64,000 bases of DNA from Sphaerochaeta pleomorpha str. Grapes (GCF_000236685.1 NC_016633.1:1674001-1738000), one strand, 5' to 3'; shown: positions 1-9,357, numbered from the stretch's first letter. The notes: a model not told the origin generated them from the letters alone. A program made the numbers and translations.

Positions 1-1110
1 GACAACAACGAGCTCGAACTTGAGGATATGGAGCTCGATGCCTATAAGAGCAAGGCTGTCTATGCGGTGAGGATGGCTGAGGCTTCCTTTGAGGTATTCA
101 AGGAAAAACATCCCGATAAAAGGCCTTGGGTCTATTCGCGAAGCGGTAGTTGCGGAATCCAACGATTTGCCCGTACGTGGTCGGGAGACAATGTAAGCGA
201 CTGGAAAACACTGAAGTACAACCAGTATATGGGAATCGGGTTCGGTCTTTCAGGCCTTCCCTATTTCGGCCATGACCTGGGAGGGTTTTTCGGCTCTTTC
301 CCTGAGGAAGAGTTGCTGGTGCGTTCCTGCCAGTCTGCAGTGTTCCAGGGGCGGTTTGTCATCCATTCTTGGAGGGAGGATGGCAATCCGACTGAACCTT
401 GGTCTTATGCTACCGCCCTGGACCCGATCCGTTCCCTTATCGAGGAGCATTACCGGTTCATGCCCTACATCTACAGCTGCGCCTTTGAGGCAGCCTTGGA
501 GGGTAAGCCTTTGGAACGGTCGTTGCACTTGGAGTTCCCCCAGGATGAGGCTATCAAGGGGAATGAGGTCAACTCGATGTTTGGGCCTTCTATCCTGAAA
601 GTTTTGGTTACAGACAAAGGCAAAGAAACTGCAACAATATACCTACCGAAGGGAGTTGCCTGGTTCAATGCCGAAAGCGGGAAACGAACTGAAGGCGGTG
701 TGGAGCTTACGATTCCGTATCCTTGTGATGGCAAGGTCAGATGGTTTGCACAAGAAGGATCTGCCATTGCTACGTCTCCTTTTCTCAAGCATCTGGACAA
801 GGGTCTGTTCGACGTTGTAGAGTTCCTTATTTTCCCGATGACTAAAAAGGGAATAACAAGGACAACTACATACAGGGAAGATGATGGGCAGACAAGTCTG
901 GATCTAGGGGCCTTCAATGAATGGGATTGTACGGTAGGGGATTCTTCCTTGGTTATGACCAAAAAGAAATCGGGGATAAGCGGTACGGGAAGGATTTTTC
1001 GATTTGTTGTGCCGGAAGGCTACACCATTGAAAACAAAAACTTTGCCCCAGAGAGAGTTATGACTTCGGAATCAGTAACGATTCATTTTTTCAGAACAAT
1101 CGAGAGGTGA
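1..1110 (+). CDS. GH31 family alpha-glycosidase, C-terminal part (5' end outside the window)
   Basis: Glycoside hydrolase family 31 enzyme that removes terminal alpha-glucosyl or alpha-xylosyl residues. The reading frame is open from base 1, so only the C-terminal part is here (about 369 residues). The visible segment carries the typical second half of the GH31 barrel: R-P-W-V-Y-S-R-S-G, then W-S-G-D-N-V-S-D-W, whose Asp (codon 187-189) is the expected general acid/base, then G-L-S-G-L-P-Y-F-G-H-D-L-G-G-F. The catalytic nucleophile lies upstream of the window. A beta-sandwich domain fills the remainder. A short hairpin (1112-1130, AAAGCC/GGCTTT) follows the stop. The LacI-type gene 50 bp downstream on the same strand is a plausible local regulator. 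The family call is solid; substrate is not determinable. Confidence 0.88.
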   Translation, partial: DNNELELEDMELDAYKSKAVYAVRMAEASFEVFKEKHPDKRPWVYSRSGSCGIQRFARTWSGDNVSDWKTLKYNQYMGIGFGLSGLPYFGHDLGGFFGSFPEEELLVRSCQSAVFQGRFVIHSWREDGNPTEPWSYATALDPIRSLIEEHYRFMPYIYSCAFEAALEGKPLERSLHLEFPQDEAIKGNEVNSMFGPSILKVLVTDKGKETATIYLPKGVAWFNAESGKRTEGGVELTIPYPCDGKVRWFAQEGSAIATSPFLKHLDKGLFDVVEFLIFPMTKKGITRTTTYREDDGQTSLDLGAFNEWDCTVGDSSLVMTKKKSGISGTGRIFRFVVPEGYTIENKNFAPERVMTSESVTIHFFRTIER

Positions 1111-1161
1111 CAAAGCCCTGTATAGGCTTTACACTAAATTTACCAAATCAAGGAGGGGGAG

Positions 1162-2163
1162 ATGAGTTCACCTGTCACCATCATGGATGTCGCGAAACGG
1201 GCAAAGGTCTCCCCTGCTACGGTTACCCATACACTCAATGGGAAGCGTCCTGTCGGAGAAGAGACCAAAGCAAAAGTGCTCAAGGCAATTGATTCCTTGG
1301 GATATGTGCCTTCCTGGAACGCCTCAAGGATGAAACAAGGGAAATCGGGAATAATCGGCTGCCTTGCAGCCGATATCACCGAAACATTCGTCAACCAGAT
1401 TGTCCGTGGCATTGAGCATGGACTGAGCGGTGGTGAATATTCCCTGTTCTTTGTCTCGGGCATTGAGTTTGGACATGACTTGAAGCGAGCATATGAGTTC
1501 CTCAAGAGCCACAAGGTCGATGGGATCCTGTTCTGTCATCACATTCCCCTCTGGCAGGATTTTTCCATCGATACGAAGAATGCTGACATTCCGATAGTAT
1601 CGGTAAACATGGACACCCCGAATATGATTTCAGTGATTCCCGATAACTGCAACGGTGGTTATCAGGCTGCAGATCATCTATTTGGCTGCGGTATGCGCCA
1701 CCCTGCCATGATTTGCGGACCTGAGGACAGGCTATCGGTCAAAGACCGTTTGTCTGGGTTCAAGAACCGGGTACGGGAACAGGGGTTGCCGTTCGATGAG
1801 ACTGCCTTATATTTCGGTCCCTATGACTACGACCATGGTTTTACGGCAGCAAAGGACCTGATGGACTCGCATCCCCTCACCGATGGCATTTTCTGCGCAA
1901 ATGATTACATTGCCGCAGGGGTTATTGCCAGGTTACAACAAATGAATATTGAAGTTCCCAGGCAAGTGCGGGTTTTGGGGTTTGACAACCGTGACTTCTC
2001 ATCATTCTGGAACATTCCCATAACAACCTTTGAGCTTCCCCTGCAGGAGATGGGTATGCTGGGTATGAGCTTGCTGAGAAACTGCATAGATACCGGCACG
2101 TACATTCAAGAGAAACGGGTACTGCAATCGAAGCTGATACCCAGGAAGAGTACCAGGGGATAA
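1162..2163 (+). CDS. LacI-family transcriptional regulator
   Basis: Sugar-responsive DNA-binding repressor of 333 residues, the usual family length. Residues 5-26 form the LacI helix-turn-helix (T-I-M-D-V-A-K-R-A-K-V-S, then A-T-V-T-H-T-L-N-G), followed by the hinge region and a periplasmic-binding-protein-like effector domain with motifs such as G-F-D-N-R-D near the C-terminus. A strong Shine-Dalgarno (AGGAGGGGG, 1151-1159) sits just before ATG 1162 and decides the start. It follows the GH31 gene in the same direction, so it may regulate that glycosidase cluster. The effector sugar cannot be read from the sequence. Confidence 0.93.
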   Translation: MSSPVTIMDVAKRAKVSPATVTHTLNGKRPVGEETKAKVLKAIDSLGYVPSWNASRMKQGKSGIIGCLAADITETFVNQIVRGIEHGLSGGEYSLFFVSGIEFGHDLKRAYEFLKSHKVDGILFCHHIPLWQDFSIDTKNADIPIVSVNMDTPNMISVIPDNCNGGYQAADHLFGCGMRHPAMICGPEDRLSVKDRLSGFKNRVREQGLPFDETALYFGPYDYDHGFTAAKDLMDSHPLTDGIFCANDYIAAGVIARLQQMNIEVPRQVRVLGFDNRDFSSFWNIPITTFELPLQEMGMLGMSLLRNCIDTGTYIQEKRVLQSKLIPRKSTRG

Positions 2164-2583
2164 CCTTCCTTACAGGTTTTTGACGTACAGAAAACAATGC
2201 TGTGCTAGCATTTATATTGTGGTCATGTGCTGAAGGGAATAATATAAAACCAGAAAGGTCTTCAAAACAAAAGATGACTGATGATTTTACAATAAATGCC
2301 AGGAAACCGTTCCTTCCAAGGTATATATTTTACCCAGGAACGGACGCTCCCTTTTTGATCGAAACCCATTTCCTATTACCCTGTGGCATACTTTGAAAAG
2401 CTGAGATAGCTATTGTGCATTCCCGTTCTGCCAGAAAAGAGGCGGCTCCCTTGAAAATCTTGCCTAGAGACAGGAAATATCTGCAGGCAACCATTTTATG
2501 ATACAAAGCTGGTTCAATTTGAAAAAACCGTAGCAAAGGTTTTCGATTTTTCCCAATATCCCATCACTACTGATTCTCAAGAA
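2164..2583. other. 420-bp intergenic region between convergent genes
   Basis: Lies between the plus-strand LacI gene and the minus-strand isomerase gene. I see no convincing gene. The only structure found is an inverted repeat CCGTTCCT/AGGAACGG (2307-2314 and 2336-2343, 21-nt loop) followed shortly by CCCTTTTTG on the plus strand. This could be a weak terminator for the regulator gene. Small open frames here lack ribosome-binding sites. Confidence 0.4.
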
Positions 2584-3402
2584 CTATAGTAACTGTTCAA
2601 GCAACTTTTTTGCCTCAAGGATATCCTTAATCTGTTCTTCTCCAGAAATTTCCCGTTCAATAGTAATAGAACCGTCGTACCCGACTTCTTTCAATTTGGC
2701 AATAAATCGCGGATAGTCGACTTTGCCTTTGCCAAGGGGAACCTCTGCTCCCAATCGATGGCCATCAGTCGGATACTCGCCATCTTTTCCATGGACGCCC
2801 CTGACATACTTCCCAAACACATCCAAGGCATCAATGGGATTCGCTTTCCCATACATTAACAAATTAGCCGGATCAAGGTTGACCCCTACATTCTCACTGC
2901 CCAGATCCTGTAGGACCCGTTTCAGAGTCACAGGTGTCTCTTGTCCAGTTTCAAAAAGAAAATATTGACCGTTGGTTTTACATTTTTCGACTAAAGGCCT
3001 TAAAGCAGCTAGTACTTCAGCATAGACAGCATCATTAGGATTCTCACTCAGGAATCCTACATGGGTAACGACATCCCTGACTTGGATTTTCTTTGCAAAA
3101 TCACAACCCTGCAATAAGATTTCCAGCCTTTGTGCCCGATAAGCTGTCGGTACAAGGCCTAAAGTAAGGGGGCCATCGTAGAAATCCCATACTTTGGGAC
3201 CGTCCCATCCGCACCAGAAAGCAGTTATTTCCATTTGCTGAGAAACAACGGCCTTGTTGATTTTATCCGCCATAGCATCGGTGAAGGCGAGATGGTCCCA
3301 ACATACCAGCTGGCAATTATCCATTCCCATTTCCTTGACCTCTACAAATTTTGCTTCAATATCTGTACCACTTTCCATGGTTACGATTACACCGATTTTC
3401 AT
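2584..3402 (-). CDS. Sugar phosphate isomerase/epimerase (TIM-barrel, xylose-isomerase-like)
   Basis: 272-residue TIM-barrel protein of the AP_endonuc_2 / IolE-like family, which isomerises or epimerises sugars at a divalent-metal site. The four expected metal-site segments are visible in order: an F-E-T-G Glu near residue 150, N-L-D-P-A-N, V-H-G-K-D, and I-E-R-E near the C-terminus. It is the last gene of the sugar operon, 18 bp after the permease, with a good ribosome-binding site (AGGAGGAAA). Pairing with a Gfo/Idh oxidoreductase is the usual setting for oxidation/epimerisation pathways of inositols or unusual hexoses. The exact substrate is unknown. Confidence 0.85.
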   Translation of the reverse strand: MKIGVIVTMESGTDIEAKFVEVKEMGMDNCQLVCWDHLAFTDAMADKINKAVVSQQMEITAFWCGWDGPKVWDFYDGPLTLGLVPTAYRAQRLEILLQGCDFAKKIQVRDVVTHVGFLSENPNDAVYAEVLAALRPLVEKCKTNGQYFLFETGQETPVTLKRVLQDLGSENVGVNLDPANLLMYGKANPIDALDVFGKYVRGVHGKDGEYPTDGHRLGAEVPLGKGKVDYPRFIAKLKEVGYDGSITIEREISGEEQIKDILEAKKLLEQLL

Positions 3403-3420
3403 ATGATTTCCTCCTGATAA

Positions 3421-4251
3421 TTAGCCCTTTACAGAACCTGCTGTTACACCACTGATAATTTTTCTTTGCATCAATGCGAAGAATAAAAGACTAGGGACCA
3501 TGGACATGACAATACCGGGAAGTGCATGCTCCCAGTCGGCTGTCTGTGCAGAAAACCTCATATACAGGGAATTCTGAATATTCATCGCCGCTACTTTTCC
3601 CCCGACGATCAATTGGTTGGTTATTATATCGTTCCAAGTTGCCAATGCATCCAGAACTACAACCGTTACCAGAATCGGTTGCAATAGAGGAAGGACTATC
3701 TGGACATAGGTCCTCAGTTTTCCTGCTCCATCAATGCAAGCCGCTTCCTCCAGTTCAAGGGGAACGGTTTTTACAAAACCATGGATCATGAATACAGCCA
3801 AAGGGACACACAATCCAGTAGAAACAAGAATATACCCGATTCTAGTACCAGAGAGACCAACGGAACTGACAATTCTGGTTAGGGAAATCATATAAGATTG
3901 GAAGGGCACCATCATTGGCATGATGATTGCGAGAAAACAAACCCTGCTGAAAGCAGTCTTCGTCCGCGAGAGTTTGTAGGCACTCATCGGGGCAACCAGC
4001 AAAATCAAGACCACTGTAGAAACCGTATATAAAACAGTATTTCCCATCAAAGGGGTAAATTGAAACTTCACCCAAGTCTCTACGTACATTTTCAGCGACC
4101 ATTGCTTGGGCAGGGAGAGAAAATGCTGCAACATATCATTATAGGGTTTGAAGGAATTTATGAATATCAACAGTAATGGTAGTAACCAAAAAATAGAGGC
4201 TAAAAGTATAAGTATTTTTCCAACAGATACTTTTTTACGACGTCTGATCAT
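3421..4251 (-). CDS. Carbohydrate ABC transporter permease (MalG-type, CUT1)
   Basis: 276-residue inner-membrane permease with about six hydrophobic segments. It has the binding-protein-dependent EAA loop for the ATPase (E-L-E-E-A-A-C-I-D-G-A-G, around residue 180). The C-terminal V-T-A-G-S-V-K-G ending is typical of MalG-type subunits. Its start codon overlaps the stop of the MalF-type gene by 4 bp (ATGA), so the two are translationally coupled and presumably form a heterodimer. No ATPase gene is nearby; a shared MsiK/UgpC-like ATPase encoded elsewhere would be needed. Confidence 0.93.
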   Translation of the reverse strand: MIRRRKKVSVGKILILLASIFWLLPLLLIFINSFKPYNDMLQHFLSLPKQWSLKMYVETWVKFQFTPLMGNTVLYTVSTVVLILLVAPMSAYKLSRTKTAFSRVCFLAIIMPMMVPFQSYMISLTRIVSSVGLSGTRIGYILVSTGLCVPLAVFMIHGFVKTVPLELEEAACIDGAGKLRTYVQIVLPLLQPILVTVVVLDALATWNDIITNQLIVGGKVAAMNIQNSLYMRFSAQTADWEHALPGIVMSMVPSLLFFALMQRKIISGVTAGSVKG

Positions 4252-5129
4252 GCCTCAACCTCCTTGCTTTTGGTAATCTTCATCTGTATAAGCGTAACCA
4301 AAAGAACGAATACGACAAATATCAAGGACTTTGAGGTGGCCATTCCATAATTGCTCTTTGTAAAAGCTTCTTTGTAAATATTATACGCAACGGTTACCGT
4401 TGAATTTGCCGGTCCCCCTTTAGTAAAAACCAGAATAATATCAAACAGCTTGAAGGCAAACGTAAGGGAGGTGAGCAAGCAGATACTAATCGCGGGCATA
4501 ATCATCGGCAACGTTACATGCCTGAATCGTTGCAATACATTTGCCCCGTCGATCGTAGCGGCCTCGATCAATTCCTGGGGCACAGACATTAACCCTGCGA
4601 TATAATTGATCATATAAAAACCCAAGGTCTGCCAGACTGTCATGACAACAATGACAATGAATGAATTTCCAGGGTCTCCCAGCCAGCTCATACCAAACAA
4701 CTCTATTCCCGTCAATTCATAAAGGGAATCAAAGCCAGGGCCAAGGATAAATTTCCAGATAAGACCAATAGCCGTGAGGCTGATGATATAAGGGATGTAG
4801 TACAAGGCCCTGCCAAGATTGGAAGTGGTCTTATTCTGTTGCAGGGCTAGCGCGACAGCCAAAGAAGCAATGTTTACGATAATCACATAAAATACGGAGA
4901 ATCTGAGAGTAAACAAGCCTGATTTCCAAAAAAGCGTATCGCCTGTAAAAATATTGATGAAATTATCAAAACCTACAAACGTTATCGACTTGCCTATACC
5001 ATTCCAGTCAAAAAAGGAGTAGTACAAGTTCATGAAAAACGGAATATCGGTTGCAAACAATACAAATGCCAAAGCTGGGAAAACGAATAGACCAAATATA
5101 AATTTGTCGGATATTTTAGTTTGTTTCAT
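4248..5129 (-). CDS. Carbohydrate ABC transporter permease (MalF/UgpA-type, CUT1)
   Basis: 293-residue polytopic permease. The EAA loop E-L-I-E-A-A-T-I-D-G-A-N is present near residue 195. An N-terminal segment ending in P-F-F-M-N-L-Y-Y-S-F matches UgpA-like subunits. It lies 64 bp downstream of the binding-protein gene, separated from it by a stem-loop (5151-5182), and overlaps the MalG-type gene by 4 bp. Confidence 0.93.
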   Translation of the reverse strand: MKQTKISDKFIFGLFVFPALAFVLFATDIPFFMNLYYSFFDWNGIGKSITFVGFDNFINIFTGDTLFWKSGLFTLRFSVFYVIIVNIASLAVALALQQNKTTSNLGRALYYIPYIISLTAIGLIWKFILGPGFDSLYELTGIELFGMSWLGDPGNSFIVIVVMTVWQTLGFYMINYIAGLMSVPQELIEAATIDGANVLQRFRHVTLPMIMPAISICLLTSLTFAFKLFDIILVFTKGGPANSTVTVAYNIYKEAFTKSNYGMATSKSLIFVVFVLLVTLIQMKITKSKEVEA

Positions 5130-5150
5130 TGTTCTCTTTTTTTATGTACG

Positions 5151-5182
5151 ATGGCTGCACCCCATTCATGGGATACAACCAT
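5151..5182 (-). promoter_or_regulatory. Intercistronic stem-loop between binding-protein and permease genes
   Basis: Outer arms ATGGCTG and CAACCAT (one mismatch) enclose CCCAT/ATGGG. There is no T-run on the minus-strand side. Hairpins here usually protect the binding-protein mRNA or reduce expression of the permeases. The role is inferred from position. Confidence 0.45.
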
Positions 5183-5193
5183 CGAAAATCTAA

Positions 5194-6462
5194 TTATTTG
5201 GCCCCATCCCAAAACTGCTGAAGATTCTTGATGACTTCTTTCTCTGACATTTGCCCAATCATATAGGCCTGGAGGTTTCCACCAAGAAGATCATAATACC
5301 CCAAGGGAGTACTGGTATGTATCCAGCTATTGGTTTTCCCGTCACTCAGGTAGGCACTTGCATCGTTAGCCAGATATCCTTTTATCTTCATATCGGTCTT
5401 TGCCCCAGGGACAGCCCCGACACCTTCACTCATCCATTTCTGACCTTCAGGAGAAGAAAGAATAAATTCTTCATATTCCTTGGCAAGTTCCAAATGCTTG
5501 GAATCCTTGTTCACAATATAGGTCCAGTTACAGGAGGATAAAAGGGTGGCATCTTCGCTCTTATCACTTACAGGGAACGGCAAGAACGCAAGGTTAGCTG
5601 CTGGATTGAAGGAATCCAAGGTCGACTGGCACCAATCGCCCATATGGATGATGGCAGCCTGGTTGTTTGCAATCTTATTTTCCGAGGTCTCCCAATCTAC
5701 TTCCAGTGGTTTCTTGACTCCATATTTCATTACAAGGTCCAGGAACCTAAAAAGGTTGTGGATATTTTTCATATCTGCAAACTTCAATTGCCCATTATTG
5801 ATTTTCTCAACTACACCTTTTGCACCAATGCTCTTATCCATCATGAAATGGGTGGCAACCTGCCCAAGAACCCAGGTTTCCTTAGAAGCAAGCGCAAAAG
5901 CAGGAATTCCTTTCGCATTCAATTTAATACAAGCCTGTTCCAGTTCATCCATAGTTTGGGGCAACTGGGTAATACCAGCCTGTGCAAACAAATCCTTATT
6001 ATAAATCAGACCCATATTCTCAAAAGTCCAAGGGAGTGACATAACGTTGCCTTGTGCATCGAGGCCCGTATCCAATGCCGACTGTTTGAATTTGGCAAGT
6101 ACAGTGCCATCATTTGACCAGTTATAGGCGTATTCGTAGTAATTCCTGGCTTGGGTTCCCGATTCAACATCGAATACATCCGGTATATCATTCGAGTTGA
6201 CCCTTGACTGCAGGAGAGCCTGGGAATCATTGGCAGCATGTTGTACTTCAATCTTTACCCCCGGATGACTTGCCTCAAACTTCTTTACCATTTCGGCATA
6301 TTGCTCCAAGCCATAAGCATGGGCATCAAATACCTGAAGAACAACAGCCTCAGGACCTGCTACGTTAGTGGTTTGTTCCGAACCTGTTTCTTTCTGTCCA
6401 TTTGCAGAAACTCCCACCAGAACACAAACCAATACCAATAAAAACACAAAGCCTTTTTTCAT
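5194..6462 (-). CDS. Extracellular sugar-binding protein of ABC transporter (SBP family 1)
   Basis: 422-residue MalE-like solute-binding protein. Residues 1 to about 20 form a signal peptide (basic M-K-K-G, a hydrophobic core, then V-S-A followed by N-G-Q-K-E-T). There is no lipobox Cys at the boundary, so it may be a soluble periplasmic protein. Interior motifs such as W-T-F-E-N-M-G-L-I-Y-N-K-D-L-F and the C-terminal W-D-G-A-K fit the family. It starts at ATG 6462 behind GGGAGGAAGG. The gene is bracketed by stem-loops at 6477-6495 and 5151-5182, consistent with higher expression than the rest of the operon. Confidence 0.93.
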   Translation of the reverse strand: MKKGFVFLLVLVCVLVGVSANGQKETGSEQTTNVAGPEAVVLQVFDAHAYGLEQYAEMVKKFEASHPGVKIEVQHAANDSQALLQSRVNSNDIPDVFDVESGTQARNYYEYAYNWSNDGTVLAKFKQSALDTGLDAQGNVMSLPWTFENMGLIYNKDLFAQAGITQLPQTMDELEQACIKLNAKGIPAFALASKETWVLGQVATHFMMDKSIGAKGVVEKINNGQLKFADMKNIHNLFRFLDLVMKYGVKKPLEVDWETSENKIANNQAAIIHMGDWCQSTLDSFNPAANLAFLPFPVSDKSEDATLLSSCNWTYIVNKDSKHLELAKEYEEFILSSPEGQKWMSEGVGAVPGAKTDMKIKGYLANDASAYLSDGKTNSWIHTSTPLGYYDLLGGNLQAYMIGQMSEKEVIKNLQQFWDGAK

Positions 6463-6476
6463 TCCTTCCTCCCTTT

Positions 6477-6495
6477 CAATCTCCTCAAGAGATTG
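6477..6495 (-). promoter_or_regulatory. Stem-loop immediately upstream of the sugar-binding-protein gene
   Basis: Perfect 7-bp arms CAATCTC and GAGATTG with a 5-nt loop, between the oxidoreductase stop and the ribosome-binding site of the binding-protein gene. It probably acts as an RNA-processing or stability element; the function is inferred. Confidence 0.4.
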
Positions 6496-6499
6496 GATA

Positions 6500-7516
6500 T
6501 CATTGTTTCTCTATGAACTTTTGCTCCTTGAATACCAGTCTTACTGCTTCAATTCCATCGGCAAGGGTAGCCTGTCCAATAGGTTTTCCCTCGGATAAAC
6601 ATTCAATAAAATATTTGATTTCCGAATAATAAGGGCCGATACTTTCGATATTGATCTCTGTCGATCCTTTAGAAGATCTATTTTCCTGTAAGGGTAAAGG
6701 AAAGCTGGTCTCTCCTTCTAAAGATTCAAACATAACCGTGGGTTTTTTCTTACTACTGAATTGAAGCGTCCCACGTTCAAAAGAGGCCTTGAAATAGGCT
6801 TCGAACGGGACATCGGGGGAAACATCCCAAAGGGCTTCAGCAGTTGCATGAACAGAACCGAATTGATAGCTGGTTATCACATGGTTTACCAAACCCGTAG
6901 AAAGTTTTTCCGCCTTGACCGAAATCGAGGAAGGAATACCCAAAAGGTATTGAAGAAAATCTACGTCATGCACATGCAAGTCGAGCATCACAGAACCACT
7001 CTTCTTTTCATCATGGAACCAATCCTCGAAACCCCAAAGAACGTCACCGCCCTTTCGTCCCATTTCAATAGATTGTAATTTTCCATAGAAATCGGTTTCA
7101 GTGATTTGTTTGAGATACTTATATTCCTCAAAGAATCTTAAGACTTGTCCAATCATTACCTTTGCACCTGTTCGCTTTTGAGCATCCAACAACCTTGAGC
7201 AATCCTCTTCGGTTATACAGACAGGTTTCTCAATTAAAACGCCAAGTCCTTTTTCCATTGCCTGGATGGCATGGTCAGTATGCAAGTAACTGGGAAGACA
7301 GATGTGTACGGCATCTATTTCTTCTTTATCAATTAGATCAAAACCCATCGAATACGTAGTAGCCTCAGGCCACAGCTCCTTGGCTTTGTCCAGGAAATCC
7401 TTCCTGCAGTCAGCTAGTGCAACAACTGCAACGGCATGGTCTTGGGATAAAGCCTTCAAGGCTTTGTTGTGCGTGCTTCCCATGCCGCCACATCCGATAA
7501 GTCCTATCTTCAACAC
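6500..7516 (-). CDS. Gfo/Idh/MocA-family NAD(P)-dependent oxidoreductase
   Basis: 338-residue sugar or inositol dehydrogenase. The N-terminal Rossmann motif G-L-I-G-C-G-G-M-G (residues 5-13) binds NAD(P). The family motif E-K-P-V-C (near residue 95) carries the conserved Lys, and a D-L-H-V-H-D-V-D segment lies in the substrate domain. The start is GTG 7516 behind AAGGAGA; TTG one codon later is also possible. It is the first gene after the ROK gene, with an operator-like inverted repeat directly upstream. Substrate unknown; probably the first oxidation step on the sugar imported by this operon. Confidence 0.9.
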   Translation of the reverse strand: MLKIGLIGCGGMGSTHNKALKALSQDHAVAVVALADCRKDFLDKAKELWPEATTYSMGFDLIDKEEIDAVHICLPSYLHTDHAIQAMEKGLGVLIEKPVCITEEDCSRLLDAQKRTGAKVMIGQVLRFFEEYKYLKQITETDFYGKLQSIEMGRKGGDVLWGFEDWFHDEKKSGSVMLDLHVHDVDFLQYLLGIPSSISVKAEKLSTGLVNHVITSYQFGSVHATAEALWDVSPDVPFEAYFKASFERGTLQFSSKKKPTVMFESLEGETSFPLPLQENRSSKGSTEINIESIGPYYSEIKYFIECLSEGKPIGQATLADGIEAVRLVFKEQKFIEKQ

Positions 7517-7526
7517 AGTATTCTCC

Positions 7527-7561
7527 TTTAATTAATAAGTCCATTGTCTTTACTAATTAAA
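7527..7561. promoter_or_regulatory. Candidate ROK/XylR-type operator
   Basis: Near-perfect inverted repeat: left arm TTTAATTAATAAG, right arm CTTTACTAATTAAA, with a short central spacer. It sits just upstream of the ribosome-binding site of the oxidoreductase gene and downstream of the ROK regulator gene. AT-rich arms of this kind are typical of ROK-family operators, which suggests repression of the transport/oxidation operon. Binding is inferred. Confidence 0.5.
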
Positions 7562-7701
7562 ATAATTGTATGGCTATGTTTTTGATTTGTCAACCTTTAT
7601 ATTTTTACAGAAAGTCGAAAAAATGAATCACCCAATATTATGGCCAGCAATACTGCGTTTTTATTAAAAATTCTTTTATCGCAATGAACAGTCTTTCTGA
7701 T

Positions 7702-8907
7702 TTAACCTATGAATAAAGCATTGTTTGATGTGTCAGAAAAATCGTAATAGGCATCAAAGAAATAACGCATTGCACCCTTGAGGTAGGAACTGCTATCAAG
7801 ATTGGTATAGCGGATAAGAGTATAGTCGGACATCTGGCTGAATCCTTGTTCATGCAATGAGGTTTGAACCTGGGAAAGAAACAAATCGCCCAGATGCTGG
7901 CACTTGCCTCCAAGAACTATTAGACGGGGATTTATGATGCAGACTACGTTCCGTAAGGCCTGTGCAAAATCCGTAGCCAAGGAAATGATTACTTTTTTTG
8001 CAGTTTCACTTCTCTTTTCCATGGCAGAACCCAAATCCTCATAGGTCAGATATTCCGGAATTTCTTCCTGTGTATTTTCAGAGAATTGTTTAAACCGTTT
8101 CGATAAATTGCATTCCCCGATTTCGTTTTCCAGGCAACCTTTGTTTCCACAGGCACAGGGAGCACCATCAGGATCGATTGAATAATGTCCAAATTGCGTA
8201 AAGGCACCATTGGCCTTACCTAGCATTTTACCTTGGACAAACAGCGTAGCCCCGATACCGAGATTGAAATTAATGAAAGCATAATCCTGCACCTGGATAT
8301 CGGTGTAGATTTTCTCTGCGTACGCATAACATGCGGTGTCCTGAAGGATTGCCAGCGGATATTGCTTACAGGCGTTATGTATTTTTTCATAGATTACTTT
8401 GGCATTCGTGTCATACAGCCCCAAGGTAGTGGAGTAAAGCACATTATGGAAGGAGTCTATCATTCCAGGCAACACCAAACAACAACCCAGGATTTTATCC
8501 TTGAATGCTTTTCTGATGCAAATTGCCCTAAGATTCTTTATCGTTTCCGGAATAAACTGGTCTTTGTCTTGAATATGCTCAATTTGGGAGAATACTATAT
8601 CTCCATTGAGATCAACGACATGGAAAACTATGGTATTTCTGCTCCAGGTAATTACAGGGACAAAATGGCTTCTCTCTTTGACAAACAGGGACGAAGGACG
8701 CCTTCCAACCGTTTTGGTTACCTGTTTACCGGTATCCTCAATAAACGACTGCGCTATAAGTTCTTCAACCAAACTCGATATGGTTGTTTTGCTCAAGGAA
8801 AGCCGTTTGGCAATTTCTGCACGCGAAATGCCTGCTTCGTCCCATATGAGAGAAAAAACTGCTTTCATGTTTTTTGCTTTCATTACCTGTTGGTTCAGCA
8901 GTTCCAA
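7702..8907 (-). CDS. ROK-family transcriptional repressor (XylR/NagC-like)
   Basis: 401-residue repressor. The N-terminal winged helix-turn-helix (residues about 27-50, I-S-R-A-E-I-A-K-R-L-S-L-S-K-T-T-I) precedes a ROK sugar-binding fold. That fold has the zinc motif C-A-C-G-N-K-G-C-L-E preceded by G-H-Y-S-I-D and an N-L-G-I-G-A-T segment. The preferred start is TTG 8907: a GGGAG lies 7 nt upstream and the conserved L-N-Q-Q-V stretch precedes the first ATG (8883). It heads the sugar operon, 185 bp before the oxidoreductase gene. The inducer is probably the transported sugar or its phosphate. Confidence 0.9.
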   Translation of the reverse strand: MELLNQQVMKAKNMKAVFSLIWDEAGISRAEIAKRLSLSKTTISSLVEELIAQSFIEDTGKQVTKTVGRRPSSLFVKERSHFVPVITWSRNTIVFHVVDLNGDIVFSQIEHIQDKDQFIPETIKNLRAICIRKAFKDKILGCCLVLPGMIDSFHNVLYSTTLGLYDTNAKVIYEKIHNACKQYPLAILQDTACYAYAEKIYTDIQVQDYAFINFNLGIGATLFVQGKMLGKANGAFTQFGHYSIDPDGAPCACGNKGCLENEIGECNLSKRFKQFSENTQEEIPEYLTYEDLGSAMEKRSETAKKVIISLATDFAQALRNVVCIINPRLIVLGGKCQHLGDLFLSQVQTSLHEQGFSQMSDYTLIRYTNLDSSSYLKGAMRYFFDAYYDFSDTSNNALFIG

Positions 8908-9357
8908 TTTTCCACTCCCTCATTGTAGGCATTTGATTTTCTTGCCGCTGCATCTCTACGTGGACTGCTGGCATTGCTCAAGGTATCACAGAAATGAGAT
9001 CCTGACACATCCTTCACCACTACCCTTTCTTTGATACTTTTGAAATTATATCATACTTTCCCTATTATTTCGCTGGAGAATCAAGAGAGCCTTAAAACAG
9101 ATAATTTTGCAGTTCGGGATACTGTTTAATCCTTACCCCCCTTTTGCCCTTCTTTACCGTAGTCTGCATGGGTTTTGAAAGAGCCCGGCTTTTCTTTCAT
9201 TCATAATCCCTTGCCGTACTTCCCTGCTGGATCAGCATAATTGTCCAGATAATGCCAATTCAAAATCACCTCTATAGTTCAGCAATTGGCTTTGATACAC
9301 CCAAAGAAGGGACAAAGGAACTAGACGCTTTTTTTTTATGAAAATCTTTCACTGGGA
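8908..9357. other. 450-bp intergenic region upstream of the ROK gene
   Basis: No gene is supported here. The segment should hold the ROK promoter. A T9 run occurs at about 9330 without an obvious stem before it. Nothing else stands out. Confidence 0.4.

Noticed and set aside
2202-2396. Small plus-strand frame of 64 codons after the LacI gene
   Set aside because: No ribosome-binding site and low-complexity, non-family-like translation; it overlaps the hairpin region.
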